64,000 nt of DNA from DASXUX01 sp036504595 (GCA_036504595.1 DASXUX010000056.1:62001-126000); one strand, 5' to 3'. Shown: positions 8,101-15,464, numbered from the stretch's first letter. The notes: generated from the sequence alone by a model not told the origin. Program-made: numbers and translations.

Positions 8101-11100
8101 AAGATTCCACGCTGGATTCGCACGCGAGCGATCCGCCGTGGCGCCTGACCATCAGCCGCCGTCCGCCGCTGTTACGATATCCGAAGCTGCCTTGTCCTTC
8201 GCCAGCATCCAGGCCGATGCCCGTTCCGTTCCCGCCGCCCCAGCCGCCGCCAGTACCGGGCGTCGCGTTTCCAAGCGAGATGCGTTCGAGGAACTCGTCG
8301 CCCAGCCGCGAAAGGCGCGCGTCTTCATCCGTGGTTGCTCGGATAACGTCGAGATTCGCGGGCGTGTCGTCCGTGGGCCGCAGTGGAGCGATGAATTCCG
8401 GGCGCGGTCGAAGAGTGAGCGACTCGGTGGCAGATCCCGCACGCGTTTCCGGCACGGGCACAAGCTGGCGATCCGGCACGCTCAGCGCCGCGGCGTCCAT
8501 GCTCGACGACGTTGCGCCGAGCGGCGTGTAGCGATAGTAGACTTCCAGACACAACGAGGAGAGCGCCGTGGCCAGCTCGCGGCCGTCCCCGGCTTGGCGC
8601 GCGAGCAGTTCCACATCCAGGTTCTCGACGAAGGGCTCAAGCAGCGGAGCGGGCTTTTCGGGCTGCGGTTCTGCATTGGCCGGCGCACTCTGCGGCGTTG
8701 TACTGGTCGTGGGCGCGATCGCCGTTTGTGGCGCCACCGGCGGAGCGCTACGCAGCGCGCCTTGTTCTTCCCAGTAGCGGCGGCGCTTGCGGCGATCGAT
8801 GCCGTATTGCTGATATTGCTGCTCGCTTTCCAGCACGAGGAACGATGTATACGGACTGATGATCGTGAATTCTTGCGATAGTTCGGTGACCTTCGCCATC
8901 GCGCTGGCATCTTGTGGTTGAGCCAGCAGTAATTCCATTTTCTCGCGCGCCCACAACCGTGGGATGAACACATTCGTGCTCTCGGTTTCAGGCAGAGTGA
9001 ATGTGCCGGTCAGCGGAGCGGCGTCATCCGAGGAGCGGCGGGCGCCCTCGCCCGCCTGCCCCCGAGCGGGGGCGCTCGGGGCTCCTTGCGTCACTGAAAT
9101 CTGCAGCGCGCCCGCCGTTTTGTAGCGGCCGAGCACGATTAATTCCTGTCCAGGCAGCAGGCTGCCGGGCTGCGGTGGATAAAGCTCGCTGACTTCCGCG
9201 CCGCTGAAATTGATCTGCGGCGCGGGAAGCAACTCGCTTTCCAACGCCAGCGCGAGACGGAAGGCTTCGCTTTCGATGTCCGTGCCAGGAACCATCGAGC
9301 GCAGCAATCCGCCGCTCAGCCGTGACAATTCCGAGAGCACGAGCCGGTCCTGGGCCGAGCCCATGCAGAGCGCGTGGAAGCGCGCGCGATGTGCTTTCAG
9401 CACCTGCTGCCCGGCCGCGCTCACATCGGCCGCGACGGTCTTGCCGAACGTCGCAATTCCGTCGCTCAGCATGATCACATCCGGCGCCTTGCGCGGCGCG
9501 TTCTTCTGCAGGAATTTCCCGAGCGCATCGAACGCCACACCGAGATCCGTCGCACCCAGCGGCACGATCTTCTCCGCCGCGCTCAGTGCAACGCTAATGT
9601 TCTGCGCGCTCGCTTCGGAGAAGCCCTCCGGTTGCCGCGCGACCACATCGAAGCTGATGACTGCGAAGCGATCGTCCGGGCGAAGCTCTTCGAGGATGGC
9701 TCGCAGCGCGCGGAGTTGCGCGCGATAATCGTCCGCGCGGCGCGAAAGCGACGTGTCCAGCATGAAGACGAAGTCGCGCTGGACGCGGGGCGGGGTGGGG
9801 GCGGCGTCCGAACCCGACGGCGCGCGGTACGCCATCAGGAAAAAGCCGTCTTCGTCCTTTCGACGATCGGAGGCCAGGGAAAGGACCGCATCGTCCTGGC
9901 CGCGGAAACGCAACACGACATCGCCTGTGGGCTTGAAGCGTTCGCGCAGAAGGCTGACGCTCGCGCCGCTGCTATTCTGCTTCACCTGAGCGTCCGGATA
10001 GGTTTGGCAAAGGACGGTAGCGACCGGCGGGACGCCGGCGGTACGATCCGCGTTCCGCGACGACAAGGTCGCTTCGAATGTGAATCGCCCGATAGTCTGA
10101 TTCTGATCGGTCTGGTTGCCGAGCGGGTAGACGTAGCAGCGCTCGCCATCCATCGCCGTAAGCAACTGCGTATACGCGATCAAAATACGCTTGGCGCCCT
10201 TTGCGGGAATCGGGAAGATGCGCGTCTTGAAAACGTTGCCTTCCTGCCACTCCATCAGCGCCGGATCTTGCATGCGCCGCACAATTTCTTCGTACACGTG
10301 CCGCGCGCGAACGCGTTCGACCAGTTCGCCCTCAATAAGCTGATCGCCCACCCACATGGCCAGGCGAGCGAGGCTCGCGCCCGCCGGCACGGGAAAATAG
10401 AACGTCCCCTCTGCCTGCCGCTCGGTGGGATTGAAGAACGTCTGCTCGATCTCCGTGAGCGCCACGCCCGCAGGCGCGCTCAGGATCGTCGCCTTGACGC
10501 GCACTTCCTGCACTTCGAGCGGCTGCATCTCGCGGCCGAGCGCATCCTTGAGCATCAACCGCCCGACGCCGACCGTTCCGCGGTCCGGCTTGGTAGCGCC
10601 GGCCTCCGTGCCGGCCGGAGTGGGGCGGGCCTCCGTGCCCGCCCTCTCCTCTTGATGGAGAGGGGTTGATGGTGAGGGGGCGGGCAAGGGCGCCTGCTCG
10701 ATCCCCTTGCGCGTCAGCCGCACGGCGCTGTTCGGCTGCATCACCTGAGCGCCGCCGCCGCTCGGCTTCACGTTCGCGCTTCCGCTCACCAGCCGCACTT
10801 CAGCGAAATCTCGTGTTGAAGAAATCTGCGCCTCGCCCTCGCGGAGTTCAACATCGCCAAACGCCGTGTGGATCGTCGTTGGCGCCGCATCTTTTGCCGT
10901 GATGACGCGCAGCGTGCCGGCCGAAAGCTCCGCCGCCGACCCGTTCAGCGGCATCAGCGACGCGCCCGATCCAAGTTCCAGCCGTGTGCCGCGGAGCTGA
11001 ATTTCCGCTCGCCCGCGCGGAGCCACGCGCACGGATTTGTTCAATGCCAGCACGTCGCCCGCGTTCAAGTCGCGCCAGCTTCGTCCGCGCCAGCTCAGCG

Positions 11101-11248
11101 CCACGCCTTCAACGGAAGCCACGCGAAATTCCGACGCGGCCTCGGCGGAGATCTTCCGGTTTCGGGCCTGCGACAGCGCAAGTCCCAGCACGACCGCAAT
11201 GAATAGCAGCGAAAGCGCGCTGCGAGACAACACCTTCCCTGAAGACAT
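5165..11248 (-). CDS. Giant FecR-VIT-VWA-cyclase-like-TPR-DUF2135 surface protein
   Basis: About 2,027 residues. An N-terminal membrane anchor or signal segment (about 10-27) leads into a FecR-like domain (about 45-185), a VIT domain (about 232-365), a VWA domain (about 491-680) with MIDAS DTSLS at 498-502, a long linker, alpha-barrel repeats like squalene cyclase/prenyltransferase (about 1045-1250; SFGWLARAQQQNGRWG), TPR-like repeats (about 1380-1850) and a C-terminal DUF2135-like beta domain (about 1900-2027; LTWDTQGTDLDLHV). VIT+VWA proteins mediate protein-protein contacts with a bound metal. The whole is probably a periplasmic or surface scaffold. ATG 11248 has GGAGG upstream; a TTG six codons earlier is possible. 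Several palindromic repeats are embedded in frame, at linkers. No partner gene is adjacent. Confidence 0.8.
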   Translation of the reverse strand: MSSGKVLSRSALSLLFIAVVLGLALSQARNRKISAEAASEFRVASVEGVALSWRGRSWRDLNAGDVLALNKSVRVAPRGRAEIQLRGTRLELGSGASLMPLNGSAAELSAGTLRVITAKDAAPTTIHTAFGDVELREGEAQISSTRDFAEVRLVSGSANVKPSGGGAQVMQPNSAVRLTRKGIEQAPLPAPSPSTPLHQEERAGTEARPTPAGTEAGATKPDRGTVGVGRLMLKDALGREMQPLEVQEVRVKATILSAPAGVALTEIEQTFFNPTERQAEGTFYFPVPAGASLARLAMWVGDQLIEGELVERVRARHVYEEIVRRMQDPALMEWQEGNVFKTRIFPIPAKGAKRILIAYTQLLTAMDGERCYVYPLGNQTDQNQTIGRFTFEATLSSRNADRTAGVPPVATVLCQTYPDAQVKQNSSGASVSLLRERFKPTGDVVLRFRGQDDAVLSLASDRRKDEDGFFLMAYRAPSGSDAAPTPPRVQRDFVFMLDTSLSRRADDYRAQLRALRAILEELRPDDRFAVISFDVVARQPEGFSEASAQNISVALSAAEKIVPLGATDLGVAFDALGKFLQKNAPRKAPDVIMLSDGIATFGKTVAADVSAAGQQVLKAHRARFHALCMGSAQDRLVLSELSRLSGGLLRSMVPGTDIESEAFRLALALESELLPAPQINFSGAEVSELYPPQPGSLLPGQELIVLGRYKTAGALQISVTQGAPSAPARGQAGEGARRSSDDAAPLTGTFTLPETESTNVFIPRLWAREKMELLLAQPQDASAMAKVTELSQEFTIISPYTSFLVLESEQQYQQYGIDRRKRRRYWEEQGALRSAPPVAPQTAIAPTTSTTPQSAPANAEPQPEKPAPLLEPFVENLDVELLARQAGDGRELATALSSLCLEVYYRYTPLGATSSSMDAAALSVPDRQLVPVPETRAGSATESLTLRPRPEFIAPLRPTDDTPANLDVIRATTDEDARLSRLGDEFLERISLGNATPGTGGGWGGGNGTGIGLDAGEGQGSFGYRNSGGRRLMVRRHGGSLACESSVESSFGWLARAQQQNGRWGTGYEDTSFATLAMLGAGHTEKVGSFKENVRRGVAWLKSCQEANGKIGTNVYEHAAAALALSEAAGMGSLKDTKAAAQKAIDFLVSVQFGAPGAARNGWSFSFDQKQPPHPLVTAFAIVALRSAKIAGLHVEPAAFDGAIRYLDENQSADGAAGAAGKPNGNEIHLLHTAALAVGRQYLGFKRDEPQQLGASGHLLKLAIRRPMDRDGMFMRWFGTLQIFQLGGDPWRKWNEWIKAELVGRQIRTGDLAGSWPPEGVWIFDRRPPEGNADPTPAFTAALARAKSAPKQPGEYAPLIQALSQTSSLELLARFREQAAEAGPVAEVLVQARTGMVLEQKNQFEEAVKEFKKAYKLSDRAENVMELYVGALLMESKAQEALDLLLDEAADGRLSDWREQMLVTLLLDPATGVEDPLQVLRKRLKGDQSRYCELKATLAQAARARSRFDEATTLLRTVYEESGHAEQYLAGYVEAAREAGRSREALDLLLTEAARDGRWSRYRANIIAELLLDAKCEEKDIAARIARDLENRAELRLDLCLAVVSRLNEKQNDVLVELWQMIRQDSGRLERYCFQYVEALRRAGKLASAREWLIKEARDENKVAGWRMYALAEILLSDPATAEQCEKAAEQIFKDRPRAFAGLKLELGHFALSRGRAELASRLFEDAYYGNERPETLVQPMVKALAQNRSFEKVVRELEIVIPAGYQNAWAFETLRDAYEQLKRSPEDILRAVTSEIELLPRDAAPRLRLAEYLEKRGDWPLAALQYREAIHIRPEDAPLYRQVIEKSAAAKHYDFAREILVAMLKHWPNHADVWGMDDDDLVALLRAHPAMTEGLDGAPLKKTLDEHKTKDLVVVLTWDTQGTDLDLHVTEPDNQECYYQRRRNFDGGFLDRDVTTGLGPETYSLRRGAPGKYKIEVHFFAGNVPTTATLKVFRHRGSDHETQQTYTVNFSTAQERKLVTTIDLAK
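9031..9084. repeat. GC-rich palindromic repeat embedded in coding sequence
   Basis: Two nested hairpins: GGCGGGCGCCCTCGCCCGCC and CCCCGAGCGGGGGCGCTCGGGG-like arms, inside an outer GGAGC/GCTCC pair. It is translated in the giant VIT/VWA protein as an Ala/Gly/Arg-rich stretch (about residues 722-739) and leaves the frame intact. Confidence 0.7.
10592..10690. repeat. Composite in-frame repeat in the VIT/VWA gene
   Basis: Bases 10592-10616 are identical to 56447-56471 in the unrelated VWA gene (core GCCGGCCTCCGTGCCGGC). A variant copy follows to 10643. It then continues into a degenerate CCCTCTCC...GGAGAGGGG hairpin like those in the gaps at 12186-12230 and 39521-39563. Translated as a Thr/Glu/Ala/Pro-rich linker between the FecR and VIT domains. 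Confidence 0.75.
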
Positions 11249-11371
11249 TGTGTCCGCAGCCTCCAAATCGGGGGTATCAGGCCTTAGTTGACTGAACTGT
11301 TAACGATGCAGCCCGAGTTTCCTTGCGGGCATTTTTCACCGCAAAGACGCGCAGACGCAGAGAACGGCGAC

Positions 11372-11773
11372 TTAGCGAAACCGGCGCTTCTGAAAATCGC
11401 TGGGCGCGGGCTGGCGTCGGGGCTTAGCCACAACCTGCCATTTGTCTTGGTAGACGATGCTGCCGGGATCGGCGGTGGTCATCATCTTTACGTGCAGGCC
11501 TCTTGACTCCAGCAACGCGACAATACCGCGAGCCTTGTCAATCGCAGTCTTCGCTTGGGGCTTGAACCAGCAAATCGCCCTATCGTTCCCCCTCTCGTTC
11601 AAGCACTCAGGTGACGGCAGGTGTAAACGTAACCAACTCAGTTCCTGTTCCAGCCACTCCGCTTCGTAGGACTCCAGTTCTCCGGCATCCCGAAGCCGAA
11701 TAGCGGCCTGCAATATACCTTGAGGGGAACGTGAATCTGCGTCAGGCCAGAGCATACAGAAACGAACCAACAT
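11372..11773 (-). CDS. Small unknown protein
   Basis: 133 residues from an ATG at 11773 with AGGAG eight bases upstream (reading AGGAGACCAGTCT). It opens MLVRFCMLWPDADSRSPQG. A likely amphipathic helix (about 18-50) is rich in Glu and Leu, and a Lys/Arg-rich tail closes the protein (KRRFR). No signal peptide, membrane segment or enzyme motif is seen, and I do not recognise the family. The frame is open further upstream, but that part would be encoded by repeat DNA and by the antisense of the next small gene, so the internal ATG is preferred. It lies in a small accessory patch with a toxin-antitoxin pair and repeat duplications. Confidence 0.55.
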   Translation of the reverse strand: MLVRFCMLWPDADSRSPQGILQAAIRLRDAGELESYEAEWLEQELSWLRLHLPSPECLNERGNDRAICWFKPQAKTAIDKARGIVALLESRGLHVKMMTTADPGSIVYQDKWQVVAKPRRQPAPSDFQKRRFR

Positions 11774-11865
11774 AGACTGGTCTCCTGTCTCGCTTCGCAA
11801 CCGTCTGCCAACAAAAGAACAGCGCAGACCGATGCCGCCCTCAACGCGCGCAAACAATACCCCGA

Positions 11866-11965
11866 ACCCTGAACCCCGACCCCTGCCGTTATCCGCGTTC
11901 ATCTGCGGCTTAATAGGACTCGCTTCACGCCTTGTGCGCCGGCTTCCTTCGCGCGGGCGGGGCCT
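11866..11965. repeat. Imperfect direct repeat, copy 1
   Basis: Pairs with 12272-12373. Shared blocks in the same order are CCCCGAACCCT, CCCCTGCCGTTATC, GCGTTCATCTGCGGCT, TCACGCCTTGTGC and a CGCGCGGGCG block. The two copies lie at the 3' ends of two minus-strand genes (the 76-residue protein and the HigA-like antitoxin), so part of the C-terminus of the former (ARRKPAHKA) is repeat-encoded. Confidence 0.75.
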
Positions 11966-12155
11966 TTCGGGCGGCGGGCTGCGTTTTGCGGTGGGCCCGC
12001 GCTTTTCCGCCCTGCGTACGAGGCTGCTTTTCAAGGCTCCTCAGCCAAGCAAACAACTCATCCGAAGTCTTGAAGCGCCCATAGAGTTCTTTTTTCACCT
12101 GGCGCAAGCGCCGCACTTCCTCGCTTTCCTCTTCCAACAGGTCTCGTTTGTTCAT
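11925..12155 (-). CDS. Small basic unknown protein
   Basis: 76 residues from the ATG at 12155. The N-terminal half is a charged helix (NKRDLLEEESEEVRRLRQV) followed by a short segment (FKTSDELFAWLRSLE) that could be a second helix. The C-terminal third is a Lys/Arg/Pro/Ala tail typical of nucleic-acid-binding or repeat-derived extensions; part of it lies in a direct repeat. No family recognised. A degraded relative of its first helix (EQESEETRRLRHA) is encoded just upstream of the toxin gene at 12988-13092, hinting at a local duplication. It could be linked to the toxin-antitoxin cassette, but nothing shows this directly. Confidence 0.45.
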   Translation of the reverse strand: MNKRDLLEEESEEVRRLRQVKKELYGRFKTSDELFAWLRSLEKQPRTQGGKARAHRKTQPAARKAPPARRKPAHKA

Positions 12156-12185
12156 CTCAGTCTCTGCTGCTGGAGGATGCCTTCT

Positions 12186-12230
12186 CCCCCTCACCCCTAA
12201 CCCCTCTCCCTCGCGGGGGAGAGGGGAACC
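12186..12230. repeat. CCCTCACCCCTAACCC + CTCTCCC hairpin repeat
   Basis: A C-rich stretch followed by a hairpin CCCCTCTCCCTCGCGGGGGAGAGGGG. The near-identical sequence is at 39521-39563, and a variant lies inside the giant gene at about 10640-10690. It lies in the 219-base gap between the small basic protein and the HigA-like gene; the rest of that gap is other repeat copies. Confidence 0.85.
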
Positions 12231-12235
12231 GTAGG

Positions 12236-12263
12236 CCGCTCCCTGACGGTCGCGGTACTGATT
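12236..12263. repeat. 28-bp repeat, copy 1
   Basis: CCGCTCCCTGACGGTCGCGG plus TACTGATT. The second copy at 13113-13140 differs at a few positions and provides the last codons and the stop of the HEAT-repeat gene. Confidence 0.75.
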
Positions 12264-12271
12264 CGCCGCCC

Positions 12272-12373
12272 CGAACCCTATCCCCTGCCGTTATCTGCGT
12301 TCATCCGCGTTCATCTGCGGCTCAAGTAATGCCATCACGCCTTGTGCACGGTCTTCCCGCGCGCGGGCGTGGC
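12272..12373. repeat. Imperfect direct repeat, copy 2
   Basis: Partner of 11866-11965. It ends two bases before the stop codon of the HigA-like antitoxin gene. Confidence 0.75.
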
Positions 12374-12374
12374 A

Positions 12375-12662
12375 TTAGCTTGCCATTCCAAGCTCCTTGC
12401 GGGTTACACCCAAGCGATAGAGGGACTGGACAAGGAGATCCAATGAAACGGTGGGGTCGCCTTTTTCCATTTTTGCAACACGCGACTGGCTGGTCCGGAG
12501 ACGCGCTGCTAGTTGCACTTGACTCAAGTGCTGACGCTTACGCTCCGCGCGCAGCCGGCGGCTCAGGGCCAGCCTGGTCTCGATGTACTCCACATCCGCA
12601 TTGGACAATCCGAGAAAGTCCTGAACCGAACCTTCGACCCAACCGTCCTTCAGTGTCTTCAT
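12375..12662 (-). CDS. higA: HigA-like XRE-family antitoxin
   Basis: 95 residues from the ATG at 12662. A central helix-turn-helix of the XRE/Cro type (about residues 38-85) reads RQHLSQVQLAARLRTSQSRV followed by AKMEKGDPTVSLDLL, which is diagnostic. It overlaps the upstream toxin gene by four bases (ATGA), so the two are translationally coupled in toxin-then-antitoxin order, the HigBA arrangement. Antitoxins of this type bind and neutralise the toxin and repress the shared promoter; the palindrome at 13015-13027 is a candidate operator. Confidence 0.88.
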   Translation of the reverse strand: MKTLKDGWVEGSVQDFLGLSNADVEYIETRLALSRRLRAERKRQHLSQVQLAARLRTSQSRVAKMEKGDPTVSLDLLVQSLYRLGVTRKELGMAS

Positions 12663-12991
12663 GACCTGCTCCTCTCGTACAATCCCAGCCGCCGCCGGCA
12701 AGCCTCAATAATCGGATGGGGTGTCTTGCTTGTCTTCTTCTCGAAAACATCGAGGATCACCAGCGCGTCCGGGTCCGTCCGGTAGATCAGACGCCACGTC
12801 TTGTCTCGATCGTTCACGCGCAACTCATGGCACCGCAGTCCGATGCTCGGCATTGGCCGCGAGTGCGGCATGCCCAAGTGCTCGCCCTCTTGAAGTTGCC
12901 GTAAAAGCATACCGGTTTCTCGCCGTGCTTCCGAACTCATGGGAGGCGTCTTTACTTCGCCATGGAGCCACCGTAACGGTTTCCCATTCAT
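12659..12991 (-). CDS. higB: HigB-like (Gp49/RelE-superfamily) toxin
   Basis: 110 residues. The order of motifs is typical of phage-Gp49-like HigB toxins: WLHGEVKTPPMS near the N-terminus, then GEHLGMPHSRPMPSIG, RCHELRV, TWRLIYR and a C-terminal FEKKTSKTP...IEACRRRL. Such toxins are ribosome-dependent mRNA interferases; the basic residues around HELR and the KKT motif fit that function. Start at ATG 12991, because MNGKPLRWLHGEVKTPP aligns with the family start. Four-base overlap with the antitoxin gene. The promoter would place the transcript start only a few bases before the ATG, so leaderless translation is possible. Alternatively it may be translated from a longer mRNA through the 34-codon ORF that overlaps its start. 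Confidence 0.88.
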   Translation of the reverse strand: MNGKPLRWLHGEVKTPPMSSEARRETGMLLRQLQEGEHLGMPHSRPMPSIGLRCHELRVNDRDKTWRLIYRTDPDALVILDVFEKKTSKTPHPIIEACRRRLGLYERSRS

Positions 12992-13092
12992 AGTGCACTT
13001 AAATATATCAGAACTGACATAATGTCAAGGGGGGCATGGCGCAAGCGCCGCGTTTCCTCACTCTCTTGCTCCGGCCAGTTCTCCGCGTGCAT
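12988..13092 (-). CDS. Possible 34-codon ORF overlapping the toxin start
   Basis: An ATG at 13092 with GGAGG five bases upstream opens a 34-residue frame whose TGA overlaps the toxin ATG (ATGA). Residues 8-20 (EQESEETRRLRHA) resemble the start of the 76-residue protein at 11925-12155 (EEESEEVRRLRQ). It may be a decayed duplicate that now acts as a leader ORF, or chance. The candidate toxin promoter and palindrome lie inside it. Confidence 0.3.
   Translation of the reverse strand: MHAENWPEQESEETRRLRHAPLDIMSVLIYLSAL
13000..13028 (-). promoter_or_regulatory. Candidate toxin-antitoxin promoter with palindromic operator
   Basis: Minus strand: TTGACA (13023-13028), 17-base spacer, TATTTA (13000-13005); an alternative -10 TATATT has a 15-base spacer. 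A perfect palindrome TGACAT-T-ATGTCA (13015-13027) overlaps the -35 box, as expected for an operator bound by the HigA-type repressor. Confidence 0.55.
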
Positions 13093-13112
13093 GTTGGCCT
13101 CCACGCATTCCG

Positions 13113-13140
13113 CCGCTCCCTTACGGTCGCGGTTCTGATT
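13113..13140. repeat. 28-bp repeat, copy 2, at the end of the HEAT gene
   Basis: Copy of 12236-12263. It encodes the terminal Ser-Glu-Pro-Arg-Pro-stop of the HEAT-repeat protein on the minus strand. Confidence 0.75.
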
Positions 13141-15460
13141 TCACAGTATCGCTTTCCGCCGCGCGGCCCTTCGCCAGCGTGATGCGCTCCGTCCCGCGCA
13201 TGAGGATCACATAGGCTGGCATCTCCGCGCCGTTCTTTTGTTTCACGGCCAGTCCGATATCGCGGACCGAGTACCCGCCGGCGACGGGTTCGCCGGGCTT
13301 ATAAAGAAGTTCCTTGCCTTCGGGGGATTTCAGAATCACGCCCAGCGGCCGGCCGTTTTCGGAGACGGTGTCGGCGAGCGAATAAAGCTGCACCAGTTCG
13401 CGCTCTTTCTCGTTGCGCACCGCATCGACTTCCGGCCAGTTCGTGTCGTGCATGCTCGGCATGTTGTTGATGACCAGATCGTCTTTCTCGCCGCGCAAAA
13501 TGCGAATGCACGAAAGAATCACCACGCGCTCCATCATGTCCGGCCCGGAGCCGCGCAGGCCGGGCGGCAAGTCCATCGACATGCGAGGTCCGCGGCTGGC
13601 TTCGATCAGAGCGGGGATTGCCTGCTTCGCGTTCAACCGCGCAAGCGCAATCGCCGCGCACTGCCGCACGTTGGTGTGAGCGTCCTGCAGCTTCTCGATG
13701 AGGACCGCCGCGCGGTCCGTTCGACCCAGATGCCCCAGCAGTTCGCAGCCGATGATGCGTTCCGTCGGCGTGCCGTTGCGAACGGCCCGCTCGATGTACG
13801 GCACCGCTTCCTGCGAGCCCAAAAAACCCATCGCCAGAGCGGCCTTGCGCCGAACGGGCTCCAGCGGCGATTCCAGCCGCGCGCGCAAAATCGGCAGCGC
13901 CTGCGTGGGCCCGAGCATCGGGAACAGGTAAATCGCGGTCGTCCAGATTTCTTCATACGGCGATTCGAGCGCCTTGTTCAAATACCCGGCGACAAACGGT
14001 TCTTTAAGCTGCGCCAGGCCGACCATGCCGAGCATCTGCAGCGCCGGCATCGATGAATCCAAATTACGGATCAAGTGCGCCCGGCCGCTCGGATCGCCCA
14101 TGCGCGCCAGAGCCAGCGCCGCGCGGCTCTTCAGCGTCTCGATTTCGTCGCCGGCCAGCCGCGCCTTCAGCGGCGGAATGGCGCTCGGATCGCCGATCGA
14201 CCCGAGCGCATCCATGCAGGCCGCGCGGACCTCGACGTTCTTCTCGGTCTTCAAATCTTCCAGGATCACCGGCACGGCGCGGCGGCAGCGCAGCCGGCCC
14301 AGCGCGTCGGCGCACGCGCGGCGCACCTGTCCCTGGCGGCTGGTCATGCCATGCAGCAGCGTGCCTTCGACCAGATCGTTGAGCACGCCAATGGTGCCCA
14401 GACAGTTCGCCGACATGACCGCCAGCAGGTCTTCCGTGCGCAGTTCCTCGCACAGTGGCTTGATCGCGTCCGTGCGCCGTTCCAGCCACGCGCGCTGGAA
14501 CGCAGCCTCTCGCGCGAAGACGTCGCGTGACGTCAGTCCGTCCTGATACTGCTGCTCCAGCGTCGCTTGCGCACTTTCAGTGGTTGCGGGATCGATAAGC
14601 GTCGCAGCGTTCTTGTCCGTCACGGGAGCGGTGCTTTCGCCGGCCAGCGGCGCGATCGCGGCTGGAGCTACATCGACTGCTTCGGCCTTTTTCTCTTGCG
14701 GCGGCTGATCCTTCGTGTGCTCTTTCTCCGCTTGCTCCAGCCGTTTGGCGGCCATCACTTCGCGGACCTTACGGCTGAGCGTATCGTGTCTTTCGGGGGA
14801 GGCCGGGACGAAGTTGCGCGAATCGGCCGCACCGTTCTTGCCAGTCGTCTCGATCGTGAAGCCTTCGCCTTTCGGCGCGCTGCGGACGCCGGTCTCCGCG
14901 GACTTGTCACGGCCGAAAAGTTTGTCGAAGAAACCCGGCTTTTTCGGCGGGTCTTTGATTTCAGGCGTGCCGATGCCGCCGGGATTGACCGCCTCGGCTG
15001 CGCCGGATTCACCCGTGCTGAAGCTGCTGCCGGGGACTATCCTTTTGCCGTCGGGGCCGAGTTCGATCAGGCGGCTGCCCGCGGGATTGTCCTTGACCAC
15101 GCGCGCGCCTTCGGGTGGTTCGTCGTCGCGCCGCGATCTCAAGTCCACCATGCGCGCGTTCTTCTTCGGCAAAACGACAGGCGCGTCGGGGTCGGTGCGT
15201 TCGGCCTCCTCTTTGTTGCGCTTTTCGAGCAGCTTCTTCTCCTTCTTAAGCTGCTCGTTCATTTTCTTAAGCGCCGCCTCCTGGCGCTCGCGATTTTTCT
15301 TCAGCGTCTTTTCGCGCAGTTCGTCGGGCGAAAGGTCGGCGTCCGTTTTCTCGGTCGTCTTGCGCGGAGTCCCACCGAATTCGCTGAGTTTCATCGGGGA
15401 AGGGTCTTCGCCACAAAGACAGAGCGGCGTTGCCAACAGAAACAGGAGCAGGGCTAGCAT
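13121..15460 (-). CDS. Exported HEAT-repeat protein with charged coiled-coil N-terminus
   Basis: 779 residues from an ATG at 15460. Residues 1-17 are a signal peptide, probably a lipoprotein-like or simple one (MLALLLFLLATPLCLCG, with LCLCG possibly a lipobox). A Lys/Glu-rich helix (about 45-85) and a long low-complexity region follow. Then about 8-9 HEAT-like helical repeats (about 320-620) show the period LxxAxxVIxxLxDxxxNVRxxAAxALxRL. The C-terminal part (about 640-779) is mixed and unrecognised. HEAT repeats are protein-binding scaffolds; no catalytic motif is visible. The frame stays open for 112 more codons upstream, but these are encoded by a large inverted repeat and a GTCACCC array, so I reject that extension. 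The last six codons and the stop lie in a 28-bp repeat. Confidence 0.8.
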   Translation of the reverse strand: MLALLLFLLATPLCLCGEDPSPMKLSEFGGTPRKTTEKTDADLSPDELREKTLKKNRERQEAALKKMNEQLKKEKKLLEKRNKEEAERTDPDAPVVLPKKNARMVDLRSRRDDEPPEGARVVKDNPAGSRLIELGPDGKRIVPGSSFSTGESGAAEAVNPGGIGTPEIKDPPKKPGFFDKLFGRDKSAETGVRSAPKGEGFTIETTGKNGAADSRNFVPASPERHDTLSRKVREVMAAKRLEQAEKEHTKDQPPQEKKAEAVDVAPAAIAPLAGESTAPVTDKNAATLIDPATTESAQATLEQQYQDGLTSRDVFAREAAFQRAWLERRTDAIKPLCEELRTEDLLAVMSANCLGTIGVLNDLVEGTLLHGMTSRQGQVRRACADALGRLRCRRAVPVILEDLKTEKNVEVRAACMDALGSIGDPSAIPPLKARLAGDEIETLKSRAALALARMGDPSGRAHLIRNLDSSMPALQMLGMVGLAQLKEPFVAGYLNKALESPYEEIWTTAIYLFPMLGPTQALPILRARLESPLEPVRRKAALAMGFLGSQEAVPYIERAVRNGTPTERIIGCELLGHLGRTDRAAVLIEKLQDAHTNVRQCAAIALARLNAKQAIPALIEASRGPRMSMDLPPGLRGSGPDMMERVVILSCIRILRGEKDDLVINNMPSMHDTNWPEVDAVRNEKERELVQLYSLADTVSENGRPLGVILKSPEGKELLYKPGEPVAGGYSVRDIGLAVKQKNGAEMPAYVILMRGTERITLAKGRAAESDTVKSEPRP

Positions 15461-15464
15461 CGCG

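Noticed and set aside
12375..12991. Prophage remnant around the HigBA pair
   Set aside because: Gp49-like HigB is phage-related by family, but no other phage gene is nearby.
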